A DNA stretch of 64,000 nucleotides from Prochlorococcus sp. AG-402-M23. Its GTDB lineage: Bacteria; Cyanobacteriota; Cyanobacteriia; PCC-6307; Cyanobiaceae. Positions within the stretch are counted from its first letter, which is position 1. Each line of letters begins with the position of its first letter. A program made the translations under genes and the position numbers. This document shows positions 40,467 to 49,174 of the stretch, piece by piece. The stretch covers positions 32,568-96,567 of the forward strand of contig QCIR01000004.1 in NCBI GenBank assembly GCA_003216575.1, written 5' to 3'. Under the pieces are notes generated by a model. That model had not been told where the DNA came from and searched no databases. It worked only from the letters and a program-made list of their open reading frames with translations.

Positions 40467-41084
40467 TTATTCACAATTCTCCTTTAGAAGCTTCTCTGCT
40501 TCTTTATCCCCTAGATCAATTGCTTTCCTCCAGTCTTTACATGCACCTTGTAGATCTCCAATTTCTTTTTTTACTTTGGCACGATTAAAAAATGCATCTG
40601 AATCTTTTGGGTTGATTTTTATAACTTGAGAATAGTCGTCAATTGCACCCGCGAAATCTCCCATCTTGAATTTTGCGCTACTTCTATTGAAATATGCGTC
40701 TGCATATAAAGGATCATAATCTAATGCTTTGTTTTGATCGGAGATTGCGCCATCAAAATCACATAAATTACGTTTCGCATTACCTCTCATTGAGTAAACA
40801 AGGCAAATCTCAGTAGGTGAAAGAGTTAATGCTTTGTTGTAGTCGAGTATTGCCCCTTCATAATTCGCAACTTCAAATTTATCTTGCGCTCTATTAAAGA
40901 AGTATTCATAATCTCTTACTGTTTTATTTGAATCATCTTCATTTCTTAAAGTAATCATCAACCCCCCGCCTAGAACCAAAGCAGTGGATAAAAGAACAAT
41001 CTTCTGATTCCCTTTCAGAAGGGATAAGCCCATAGCTATAGCGGCACTTATGCCTAAAGCAATCGTTGTATTATGGATTCTCAT
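40467..41084 (-). CDS. TPR-repeat membrane-anchored protein
   Basis: A 205-residue protein with two short N-terminal hydrophobic segments (about residues 8-25 and 29-46), then four tetratricopeptide repeats: FEVANYEGAILDYNKALTLSP, FDGAISDQNKALDYDP, MGDFAGAIDDYSQVIKINP, and GDLQGACKDWRKAIDLGD. It is a membrane-tethered protein-binding scaffold. Divergent from the TPR gene at 41453. Confidence 0.8.
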   Translation of the reverse strand: MRIHNTTIALGISAAIAMGLSLLKGNQKIVLLSTALVLGGGLMITLRNEDDSNKTVRDYEYFFNRAQDKFEVANYEGAILDYNKALTLSPTEICLVYSMRGNAKRNLCDFDGAISDQNKALDYDPLYADAYFNRSSAKFKMGDFAGAIDDYSQVIKINPKDSDAFFNRAKVKKEIGDLQGACKDWRKAIDLGDKEAEKLLKENCE

Positions 41085-41452
41085 ATTTTGTTCTTGTCAA
41101 TCAAATTGGTTAGCATACCGGTGATTAACGCGTGCATACCTTTTTAAAACTAGTTCTTATAACTTAGAGCTACCCTCTATTTTCTTTGCAATTCGTTGGA
41201 ATAACTTCACGCTAGGGAATTTTGTTCAAGTAATGTCAATCGAGTTATAGCAAGATCTTTACAATTCTGGATTTTGTGAAATCAAACCCAGTTCCAACTT
41301 TTAAGAATAGTCTAGGAAATTACTTAGATCTTATTACGTAAAGTACCAGCTCATTTAAAGTTTAGCTTTTAAAAAAACAGTTAGAATAAAGGTACGATGA
41401 TGCAACACTATTTAGGATCAAAACTTTCTTATATGTTATATAAGCAATAGAG
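41085..41452. other. Divergent intergenic region between two TPR genes
   Basis: A 368-bp gap that must contain two opposing promoters. I see only very short frames (16 codons at 41398) and no convincing RNA gene, repeat or terminator. Confidence 0.5.
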
Positions 41453-43249
41453 ATGGATCGTACTGATAAAAACAATCAGGTTGCTGACGCAAAACCACTT
41501 GCTGTTTCTGTTCCTTTAGGTAATGATCAAAAAGAATTTTCCAATTTTACTAAATTATCAAAAGAACAAATAATTATTCAAGCATTGAATTTTCATTCAA
41601 AAGGAAATATTATAGACGCAGCAAAATATTATCAATACTGTATAAAAAAAGATTTTAATGATCATAGAGTTTTTTCTAACTATGGATTGATATTAAAAGA
41701 CGTTGGTAAATTAAAAGAAGCAGAATTATCTACGCGTAAAGCGATCGAAATTAAGCCTGACGATGCAAGTGCCCATAGTAATTTAGGAGGCATATTAAAA
41801 GATCTTGGCAGATTAGAAGAAGCAGAATTATCTACGCGTAAAGCGATCAAAATTAAACCTGATCATGCAAGTGCCTATAGTAATTTAGGAGGCATATTAA
41901 AAGATCTTGGCAGATTAGAAGAAGCAGAATTATCTACGCGTAAAGCAATCGAAATTAAACCTGACCATGCAAGTGCTCATGGTAATTTAGGAGGCATATT
42001 AAAGGATCTTGATAGATTAACAGAAGCAGAAATATTTACTCGCAAATCAATTGAGATCAATCCTGCTTCTGCAAGTGCATATTGTAATTTAGCAGGCATC
42101 TTAAAAGAAGTTGGTAAATTAAAAGAAGCAGAATTATCTATTCGTAAAGCAATTAAAATTAAACCTGATTATGCAATTGCTTATAGCAATTTAGGAGGTA
42201 TATTGAAAGACCTTGGTAGATTGGAAGAAGCAGAAATAGCCACTAATAAAGCAATTGAAATTAACCCTGATTTCGCTGATGCTTTTTCCAATCTGGGATC
42301 TATATTGAATGATCTTGGTAAATCAGAAGAGGTAGAAGCTTGTTATTCAAAGGCACTTTCTTTAAATCCAAATCTATATAATGTATTAAAGAAAAGATGG
42401 CAATTCTTTTTTGATAAAGGGGAATTTGAAAGTGCTTTAAAAGATGCAGATTCTTGCAATACTCATAACTCAAGAGCCTTCGCATTGGAAGCGCTTTTTG
42501 CTCTTGGAAGGATTGATGAGATTTATAAACGAATTGATAAAACTTCAAAGATAGATAGTGAAAATATAAGATTAGCTGCATTTTCTTCTTTTATCTCGGC
42601 ACAAGAAAGGAAAAAAACTTCAAATAATTTTTGTCATAATCCACTTTCCTTTTTATATTTTTCTAATCTAAAATCTCATGCTATAGATTACTTCCATTTT
42701 GTAAGAGATATAATAAATGAATTAGATCATATTGAAACTGTTTGGGAACCTAAAGGCCAAACAACATATAATGGTTTTCAAACTCCTATTTATAAAAATT
42801 TGTTTTCCAATTCCTCTGAAAATATTTCAAAACTTCATTCAATAATATTAGATGAACTAGAAAACTACTTTGTTAAATATGAGCAAGAAAAATGTTCTTA
42901 TATTAAAAAATGGCCATCTATTAAAAATCTTGTTGGATGGCATGTGATCTTGAAAAAACAAGGATATCAAAGTGCACATATCCATCCTGCTGGCTGGTTA
43001 AGTGGAGTAATATATTTAAAAGTTGTACCCCCTTTAAATAATGATGAAGGTGCAATTGAATTTAGTTTGAATGGAGTTAATTATTTTAATGCCAACTCTC
43101 CTAAATTAACTTATCAACCTGATGTTGGGGATATAGTATTTTTCCCTTCTTCTCTTCACCACAGGACAATCCCATTCTCTACCGATGCAGACAGAATAGT
43201 TATTGCTTTTGATTTAATGCCAGCGGGCTATAAATCAAATCTTATTTAA
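41453..43249 (+). CDS. TPR protein with C-terminal 2OG-Fe(II) oxygenase domain
   Basis: A 598-residue protein. An N-terminal module at about residues 30-75 (EQIIIQALNFHSKG, YYQYCIKKDFNDHRVF) is shared with the gene at 43548. About seven TPR units of 34 residues follow, several nearly identical (LGRLEEAELSTRKAIEIKPD). The C-terminal ~110 residues match the 2OG-Fe(II) oxygenase family PF13759: AHIHPAGWLSGVIYL near residue 507 for the first iron ligand(s), FFPSSLHHRTIPF near 568 for the distal His, and DRIVIAFD for the 2-oxoglutarate Arg. Probably a hydroxylase whose TPR arm binds a protein or glycan target. Substrate unknown. Confidence 0.85.
   Translation: MDRTDKNNQVADAKPLAVSVPLGNDQKEFSNFTKLSKEQIIIQALNFHSKGNIIDAAKYYQYCIKKDFNDHRVFSNYGLILKDVGKLKEAELSTRKAIEIKPDDASAHSNLGGILKDLGRLEEAELSTRKAIKIKPDHASAYSNLGGILKDLGRLEEAELSTRKAIEIKPDHASAHGNLGGILKDLDRLTEAEIFTRKSIEINPASASAYCNLAGILKEVGKLKEAELSIRKAIKIKPDYAIAYSNLGGILKDLGRLEEAEIATNKAIEINPDFADAFSNLGSILNDLGKSEEVEACYSKALSLNPNLYNVLKKRWQFFFDKGEFESALKDADSCNTHNSRAFALEALFALGRIDEIYKRIDKTSKIDSENIRLAAFSSFISAQERKKTSNNFCHNPLSFLYFSNLKSHAIDYFHFVRDIINELDHIETVWEPKGQTTYNGFQTPIYKNLFSNSSENISKLHSIILDELENYFVKYEQEKCSYIKKWPSIKNLVGWHVILKKQGYQSAHIHPAGWLSGVIYLKVVPPLNNDEGAIEFSLNGVNYFNANSPKLTYQPDVGDIVFFPSSLHHRTIPFSTDADRIVIAFDLMPAGYKSNLI
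41706..42011 (+). repeat. Near-identical 102-bp tandem repeats coding TPR units
   Basis: The string GCAGAATTATCTACGCGTAA begins at 41720, 41822 and 41924, exactly 102 bp apart, and the units between are almost identical. More divergent units follow to about 42320. Recent internal duplication. Confidence 0.9.
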
Positions 43250-43547
43250 TAATATTCAAATTTCTTGTCCATCTTTTTGGCTGTGATCTATTTTTATTAA
43301 TCTTTTCTATCAGTTTTTAAAATGTTTATGATTTAACTTATATCAGGATTACCAATGTTATATTTTATTTAATTATCTTATCTTATCTTATCTTTGATTC
43401 TAGTCAAATTCCTTTTAATCTTTGTCCATCTTTTGGAATTTCAAAACCTAATTAAATTATATTTTATAGATATGCGATACGATTTTAAGAAAATTCATTA
43501 GTTTGATACAATTAATGATGTAGATTCTTGGTAAATGAAACGGAAAA
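43250..43547. other. Intergenic region with a pentanucleotide repeat
   Basis: The gap between the two TPR fusion genes. It holds four tandem TTATC units at 43373-43392, about 155 bp upstream of the next start. No RNA gene or strong terminator seen. Confidence 0.6.
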
Positions 43548-45158
43548 ATGAAGAATGGTAGAGAAGTAAAAACATTTTCTATATCAAATTCCTATGGAGA
43601 AAATCAAGAAAGTACTTCCAGGTTCGTTAAATTATCAAAAGAAGAAATAATTAATCAAGCATTGAACTTCCAATCAAAAGGAAATACTATAGAAGCGTCT
43701 AGATATTACCAATATTGTATAAAAAAGGATTTTAATGATCACAGGGTTTTTGCTTGTTATGGCTTGATTTTAAAAGATCTTGATAAATCAGAAGAGGCTG
43801 AAAAGTTCTTTCGTAAGGCAATTGAACTCCAGCCTAATTCCCCTAATTATTATATGAATCTTGGTAATTTACTTTTTGATCTTGGTAGATTATTAGAAGC
43901 AGAACAAGTTATTAAGAAAGCAATTGAGTTAAAGTCAGATTTGATGCAGGCGCATATAAAGCTAGGAGAAATCTTATTTGAGCAAGATAAACCAAAGGAA
44001 GCTAGTATTTCTGAATGGAAAGCAATTAAAATTCATCCTTTATATGGTTTTTTAAATGATTATAGAGATAAAGCAAGGTTAATTAATAAAACTGCATTCT
44101 ATATATTTAATTTAACTATATTTAGTCATTACAGACCGATTATAGAAATAAATCCGAACTCTTTTGAAATATTAGTGCCTGACAATATTGAAAATAAAAC
44201 TGTACTGAAGATACGTGAACAGTTGAATAGTAATGATATAAGGATAAGATACCACAGAGAACTTTTAGAAAATAAATTAATATACCAAAAACTTGTCTCA
44301 AATAATATCAATCATACTAGAGATTTTATTATAAGTAAAAATAATATTGAAATGAAATCAAGTGTTCCTGCTATTAAATTACTTGGCAATAATAATATAA
44401 ATTTCATGTATACAGCTGGTAAAAATAAATCCGTTTTTTCCTATTGGAATAAATTTTATGATGCAGTTCTATGCTTTGGCCCATACCATGAAAAAATATT
44501 TAAGAGACGACATGATTTGCCTGTATATCAGATGGGATATCCAAGGTTTGATAAATATTTTAATCCTGGATTTGATATTAATTTTCTTCTTAGAAAGTTT
44601 AACTGTGATCCCCAGAAGAAAACTATTGTCTGGCTCACAACTTGGACTACCTTGTCCTCACTAGATAAGTATCTTGAAGCAATATCATCATTAAAAAACG
44701 ATCACAATATAGTTGTAAGACCTCATCCAAGGGCCATAAAAGAAGACCCAGATAATTATAAAAAACTTTTAACTGCAGGATTTAATTATATCGATGATAG
44801 CGATGGTGATAATGTTCAACTTTATGCACTTGCAGACCTAATGATTTTTGATTATGGAGGGTCAATGTTTGGCTCGCTTTATTTAAATAAAAACTTTGCA
44901 TTTCTAGAAATGAACTTAGAAGCTAAAAACCATTTTCACTTAGGGAAAACATCCAGTGAGGATTATTTTAAATCTTTCTTCCCAGATAGAGTAGCTAGTC
45001 TAGAAACTCTGAAACCAATTTGTAATTATTGCTTAGAGAATCCTCCCTCTGATGCTATTATGAATTCTCTTAGAGAAGAGTTCTTTAATACAAATTATCA
45101 AGGTACTAGTGCTCGAAAAGCGTACGAACTTTTGACTCAAAATGATTGGCTGAAATAA
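43548..45158 (+). CDS. TPR protein with CDP-glycerol glycerophosphotransferase-like C-terminal domain
   Basis: A 536-residue protein. Residues about 28-72 repeat the N-terminal module of the gene at 41453 (YYQYCIKKDFNDHRVF is identical), followed by about three TPR units (LDKSEEAEKFFRKAIELQPN, LGRLLEAEQVIKKAIELK). The C-terminal ~330 residues resemble the glycerophosphotransferase (TagB/TagF) GT-B fold: RPHPRAIKEDPD near residue 390, the DLMIFDYGGSMFGSLYLNKN stretch, and a preceding YPRFDKYF. Likely transfers a glycerol-phosphate or sugar-phosphate group to a surface polymer. The pairing with an oxygenase homologue suggests a shared target. Confidence 0.8.
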   Translation: MKNGREVKTFSISNSYGENQESTSRFVKLSKEEIINQALNFQSKGNTIEASRYYQYCIKKDFNDHRVFACYGLILKDLDKSEEAEKFFRKAIELQPNSPNYYMNLGNLLFDLGRLLEAEQVIKKAIELKSDLMQAHIKLGEILFEQDKPKEASISEWKAIKIHPLYGFLNDYRDKARLINKTAFYIFNLTIFSHYRPIIEINPNSFEILVPDNIENKTVLKIREQLNSNDIRIRYHRELLENKLIYQKLVSNNINHTRDFIISKNNIEMKSSVPAIKLLGNNNINFMYTAGKNKSVFSYWNKFYDAVLCFGPYHEKIFKRRHDLPVYQMGYPRFDKYFNPGFDINFLLRKFNCDPQKKTIVWLTTWTTLSSLDKYLEAISSLKNDHNIVVRPHPRAIKEDPDNYKKLLTAGFNYIDDSDGDNVQLYALADLMIFDYGGSMFGSLYLNKNFAFLEMNLEAKNHFHLGKTSSEDYFKSFFPDRVASLETLKPICNYCLENPPSDAIMNSLREEFFNTNYQGTSARKAYELLTQNDWLK

Positions 45159-45382
45159 TAGATTAAATTATCCTAACTTTATTACTAGAGGATGATAATA
45201 ATTTCTAAGGTCTATCTATAAAATATATATTATAACACATTTATATCTTTAGGCTTTTGAAATTATCAGTATTAAATTTGTTTCTATAAGGATTTATCTT
45301 CTGCATAGGATTTTTTTTATATTCTATTAATTTTGAACACTTTTATATGATTCCAAAAAATTAAAATGTAATTAATAAAAAA
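45159..45382. other. AT-rich intergenic stretch, nothing recognised
   Basis: Lies between the end of the TPR fusion gene and the terminator of the small gene at 45459. No coding frame, RNA gene or repeat supported. Confidence 0.5.
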
Positions 45383-45406
45383 GCTGCATTTAACTGCAGC
45401 TCAAAT
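45379..45406 (-). terminator. Terminator for the small gene at 45459
   Basis: Read on the minus strand: AGCTGCA, loop GTTAAA, TGCAGCT, then a T-run. Confidence 0.8.
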
Positions 45407-45458
45407 TAGATTATTAAAAGATTTTTTGAATGAGATTAACTCATCAGAATTTGGATTT

Positions 45459-45596
45459 TTAACCAAATAGTGCCGAAGCTACACCAGCAACTGCGATCAC
45501 TATTCCACCCCATTTAATTGTTGCTTGATCCTTGTCATACGTATTTGAGACAAGAATTGCCGCAAGAAGGATCTCAACAAGATTTTCATTAATCAT
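45459..45596 (-). CDS. Small single-span membrane protein
   Basis: A 45-residue protein, MINENLVEILLAAILVSNTY followed by a second hydrophobic stretch (GGIVIAVAGVASALFG). A dedicated terminator follows at 45379, and a strong terminator for psbA lies upstream, so it is probably its own transcription unit. No family recognised. Confidence 0.55.
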   Translation of the reverse strand: MINENLVEILLAAILVSNTYDKDQATIKWGGIVIAVAGVASALFG

Positions 45597-45756
45597 GGGT
45601 CGAAGCCAAAATTGTATTTGTTGATACTGTTTCTAGCTGGCTTTTGCCTATTGGGCAACAAATATTAAGTAAGAAAAAAATTATAAAAACTCAAACACAG
45701 CATTAGTGATTAAATTTTTCGTGAGAATAGATAAACACAGAAACAAAAAAAGCAAA

Positions 45757-45788
45757 AAACAAAGCCCTCTTTAAGAGGGCTTAAAAAA
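45757..45788 (-). terminator. psbA-type terminator
   Basis: AAGCCCTCTT / AAGAGGGCTT stem flanked by A/T runs, 16 bases after the psbA fragment stop. Confidence 0.9.
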
Positions 45789-45804
45789 AAATCAAGTTAA
45801 AGAC

Positions 45805-46254
45805 TTAACCGATTGCAGGTGCAACAAGAGCTACAGAAGTAGACTCAGCAGCTGCTAGGTCAAGTGGGAAGTTGTGAGCATTACGCTCATGCATTACTTC
45901 CATACCAAGGTTTGCACGGTTAAGTACGTCACCCCAGGTTGGTACAACCTTGCCTGAAGTATCTACTACAGACTGGTTGAAGTTGAAACCGTTCAAGTTG
46001 AAAGCCATGGTGCAGATGCCCATAGATGTCAACCAAACACAAATCACAGGCCATGAAGCCAAGAAGAAGTGAAGGCTGCGGCTGTTGTTGAAGCTTGCAT
46101 ATTGGAAGATCAAACGACCGAAGTAGCCATGAGCTGCAACGATGTTGTATGTCTCTTCTTCTTTTTCTTCTTCTGAATCTGAAGAAGTAGCACCAGTAAG
46201 AGGACGTTTCGTTGACCGCTCTAGTATTAAAAGTGAACTGGAGTAGAATTTTCA
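45805..46254 (-). pseudogene. psbA: 3' fragment of psbA (photosystem II D1)
   Basis: The last ~115 codons of psbA are intact from [20 protein letters not shown] through [20 protein letters not shown] to the C terminus ALVAPAIG. This includes the haem-iron/QB-side helix E region and the His and Glu ligands of the Mn cluster. The first two thirds of D1 are absent. Upstream the frame stays open to a stop near 46253 but reads unrelated sequence ([20 protein letters not shown], with a CTT-like microsatellite). It cannot make a working D1. It is either a real truncated gene copy or an assembly join in a multicopy gene. Confidence 0.85.
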
Positions 46255-46467
46255 GATTACTTAACAGAGAAAACTTGGTCGCTAGTTTGACTATATTTGC
46301 TAGCTATTAATATGAAAAGAATTCAGTTGCTATTTGTCCTATTTTTTCTAGTAAATTATTTTAAATAGGCATTATTCTTTTTGCCTCTAGAGATTTTCTT
46401 TTGTCTTAATTGCTCTTGTTATTTAAAAAGAATTGATTATAGTTAATCAAGTCATGATTAGGGAGGA

Positions 46468-47061
46468 ATGACTAAAAGTCAATTCAATATAAAAATCTCA
46501 AAAGACTTGTTGACTAAGGTAAAGCGTCAGGCAATGATGTCAGGCAAAAGCTTGACTGAGCATATTACTGATTTAGTTATAAAATCATTATCTGAGAATG
46601 ATTTTCCAGATAATGAGCGTTTTTCAAAAAATAAGATTAGGGATTTGGAAGACAGATTATTGAATATTGAATCAATCGTAACTAATCGTGAATATTTAAG
46701 TGGCAAATTAAAGCCTTTTACTAACTCAGAAGCCATCAACTGTTCAAAATTTATGAGAGGTGTATTTGAGCAAGAACTTGAAAAAAGAAGTTTTGATAAT
46801 AAGAACGAGGCCTTTGAAGATTTATTCAAATATATAAAAGTTTATAATGAGTTAAACAAGTTTTTTATTGATCGTTTAAAAGAAATAATGATTAGTGATG
46901 ACCCAAATCCTTGGACAGGGAAAGAGCTTAATGATTTAGTTGGTGAAGATAAATGTAATTGCTCAATTAGAAAAGGTTTAATTAATTGGACTGGAAAAAT
47001 TAATTGCCCTTCTCAGCAAGAAATATGTGATAAAGGAGAAGAATTACTTTCTTCCTTTTAA
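46468..47061 (+). CDS. Hypothetical protein with ribbon-helix-helix-like N terminus
   Basis: A 197-residue protein. The N terminus (QFNIKISKDLLTKVKRQAMM, then GKSLTEHITDLVIKSL) reads like an Arc/MetJ-type ribbon-helix-helix DNA-binding motif. A coiled-coil-like segment follows (about residues 55-70). The remainder is Cys-containing with no known family. GGGAGGAATG gives an excellent ribosome site for the ATG at 46468. Possibly an accessory regulator next to the psbA fragment. Confidence 0.6.
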   Translation: MTKSQFNIKISKDLLTKVKRQAMMSGKSLTEHITDLVIKSLSENDFPDNERFSKNKIRDLEDRLLNIESIVTNREYLSGKLKPFTNSEAINCSKFMRGVFEQELEKRSFDNKNEAFEDLFKYIKVYNELNKFFIDRLKEIMISDDPNPWTGKELNDLVGEDKCNCSIRKGLINWTGKINCPSQQEICDKGEELLSSF

Positions 47062-47068
47062 CATATTT

Positions 47069-47971
47069 TTAAACACTTCCTATAAGGTCTTCACTTATAT
47101 CCCATAATCTTTTTCTTGCATTCTGATTTAAACCTTTTGGAGCATTTCTGCATAATTTTGGCAAACCTCTGAAGTTAAATCTAGGACCATATTGTTCTCC
47201 CCCCTTTGCAGTAGGTAACGTGGCAGCCGTTATTTGAGGCAGTGCTCCCATTTTTGCGCTTTGAAACAATGGATCCATCAATTTATAAGCAAGTCCTTCT
47301 TGCCATGATTGATTAGCCTCAACCGACTTTGGCTGTAAATTTGTACGTGCAAATCCTGGGTGAGCGAGTAGTGAAGATATTTGTGAATTTCTTTCTTGTA
47401 GTTTTAAATTGAGCTCCAATCCAAACATTACGTTTGCAAGTTTGCTCTGAGCATATGAAGCCCAACGATCGTATTTAAGATTTCCTTGAAGATCTTCCCA
47501 TTGAATCTTTCCTAAATATTGAACCCCCGAGGTTACAGTGACTACCCTGGAATTATTTTTTTCTTCAAGCAAGGGTAATAATTCCAACGTTAAACTCATG
47601 TGAGCAAGATGATTAACCGCAAACTGAATTTCGAAACCTTGCTTACTCAAAGTCTTTGGCGGGGCCATTATTCCTGCATTGTTGATTAAAACATCTAAAT
47701 AATCAAATTTATCTTTTATAGATTCAGTAAATTCCTTAACGTTTTTTAAATCAGATAAATCTAATTCAAATAGTTCAATTTTTCCAGAGAAATTGTACTT
47801 TAAGAGTTCTTCTTTGGCTTTCTCACCTTTAACTAAGTCTCTGCAACACATAATTACTGTTGCACCCCTTTCTAGAAGAAATTTTGATGTTTCATAACCA
47901 AGCCCGCTATTTGCCCCAGTGATTAAGAATACTCTTCCATTTTGATTTTTGATTTCATTAAATCTAACCAT
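47069..47971 (-). CDS. Short-chain dehydrogenase/reductase (retinol-dehydrogenase/POR-like)
   Basis: A 300-residue SDR with TGANSGLGYETSKFLLERGA (nucleotide binding), CCRD, DVLINNAGIMAPP, and the catalytic YAQSK. The closest types by eye are the light-independent retinol dehydrogenase/WWOX-like SDRs, which are related to protochlorophyllide reductase. Last gene of a minus-strand run with photolyase-related genes, 71 bases after the FAD-domain gene. Substrate unknown. Confidence 0.88.
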   Translation of the reverse strand: MVRFNEIKNQNGRVFLITGANSGLGYETSKFLLERGATVIMCCRDLVKGEKAKEELLKYNFSGKIELFELDLSDLKNVKEFTESIKDKFDYLDVLINNAGIMAPPKTLSKQGFEIQFAVNHLAHMSLTLELLPLLEEKNNSRVVTVTSGVQYLGKIQWEDLQGNLKYDRWASYAQSKLANVMFGLELNLKLQERNSQISSLLAHPGFARTNLQPKSVEANQSWQEGLAYKLMDPLFQSAKMGALPQITAATLPTAKGGEQYGPRFNFRGLPKLCRNAPKGLNQNARKRLWDISEDLIGSV

Positions 47972-48042
47972 GGCTTGTTTACAAATTTGTACTTACTATA
48001 ATTGCATTTTGTTTTATCTGTGGTATCTGTATTTTATTAGAT

Positions 48043-49170
48043 TTAGATATTATTAAGTTTATAATATGAGTTTTTAAATTTATAAAAACCTGACTTTGCA
48101 TAATTCCAATACATAAGATCTTCATCTCTATATATATAATTAAGATTGATTTGATTTTGATATGCATATTTATTTATAAAATCTAGGTTGTGACCAACTC
48201 CTGGGTAGATAACATCAACAAGAATTTGACCACGCAAATATGTTCCTATGTCATTTGATTCTAATACTTCTGAGTTTGGGATTAACTTATTTATTTTGTC
48301 AATTAAGCCTCGTTTGAATTGACTTACTTTTTCACTTAACTCAAATTCATTATTAATGACGACATTATGCAATATATAAACTTTCGAGTATGAATTAAAT
48401 AACTTAGATCTGTTATTTATATTCATATCATTTTCAAACATTATTAAAATATTACTATTAGGAAAACTTCTTTGAACTGGAAGTTTATTTGATTGATGTT
48501 GACTATTTTTGATGATATTAATTTCATTTGATAGGCTAATTGGAGTATCTCTGAATCGATTATTTGTGTACTTATCGATGTTTTCTTTAGATGCTAAGTA
48601 AGGCTTTTTGTTCGTGTGCATACCAGCCACCCATCTCCAGCTAAGGGTGTTTGATGAAGCATCCCCATCTAGTAGATGTTTCATAAAAAGCCTCGCTCCT
48701 AGTTGCCATGGGTGTCCCAAAGTGAAAATCCATATACTTGCAAACCACATCCTTGAGTGATTATGCAAATAGTTGTTTTCTCTAAGTTCCTCTATCCATG
48801 TATCAAAGTAATCTATACCTGTCTTACCATTTATTGCGCAACTAATTGAGTTTGAATTATTTGAGATTTCTTTGAAATTTATATATTCAAACCATATTGA
48901 TTTGTAATTTTCTAGGTAACCCTTCCAATAGATCCTCCAAAGAATTTCATCAGTGTATTTTTTTCTTTTATCATACTTTTTTAATTTTTCAATTATGTCG
49001 TATTCGTAAAGGATTCTGTGAGATGTATATTTAGAAATCTGTGAAACATTACTCCTGTTTTCGATCCCATAATCGTAATTTCTTCGCTGATGGTAAGAAT
49101 GAAGGTTGTTAAAAATGAAAATATCTAATAAATCATTAGCCTCTTCAAATATATTCATATGAGTATTCAA
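48043..49170 (-). CDS. Photolyase/cryptochrome FAD-binding-domain protein lacking the N-terminal antenna domain
   Basis: A 375-residue protein. Residues about 20-215 are the photolyase FAD-binding domain: EILWRIYWKGY, TGIDYFDTWIEELRENNYLHNHSRMWFASIW, HLLDGDASSNTLSWRWVAGM. The usual N-terminal Rossmann-like antenna domain is missing. Instead, residues about 240-375 form an extra alpha/beta-looking region (SNILIMFENDMNINN, KVYILHNVVINN, ILVDVIYPGVGH), which could be an antenna-like domain in reversed order. It starts four bases after the peroxiredoxin gene. DNA-repair activity is not certain. Confidence 0.82.
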   Translation of the reverse strand: MNTHMNIFEEANDLLDIFIFNNLHSYHQRRNYDYGIENRSNVSQISKYTSHRILYEYDIIEKLKKYDKRKKYTDEILWRIYWKGYLENYKSIWFEYINFKEISNNSNSISCAINGKTGIDYFDTWIEELRENNYLHNHSRMWFASIWIFTLGHPWQLGARLFMKHLLDGDASSNTLSWRWVAGMHTNKKPYLASKENIDKYTNNRFRDTPISLSNEINIIKNSQHQSNKLPVQRSFPNSNILIMFENDMNINNRSKLFNSYSKVYILHNVVINNEFELSEKVSQFKRGLIDKINKLIPNSEVLESNDIGTYLRGQILVDVIYPGVGHNLDFINKYAYQNQINLNYIYRDEDLMYWNYAKSGFYKFKNSYYKLNNI

Positions 49171-49174
49171 TTTA

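Noticed and set aside
41706..42320. Regular repeats considered as a CRISPR array
   Set aside because: The 102-bp period codes TPR units in one continuous reading frame; no short palindromic repeats with unique spacers and no cas genes.
45805..46113. psbA fragment as a functional 102-residue gene
   Set aside because: A TTG start is possible, but the product would lack helices A-D and most of the D1 cofactor sites.
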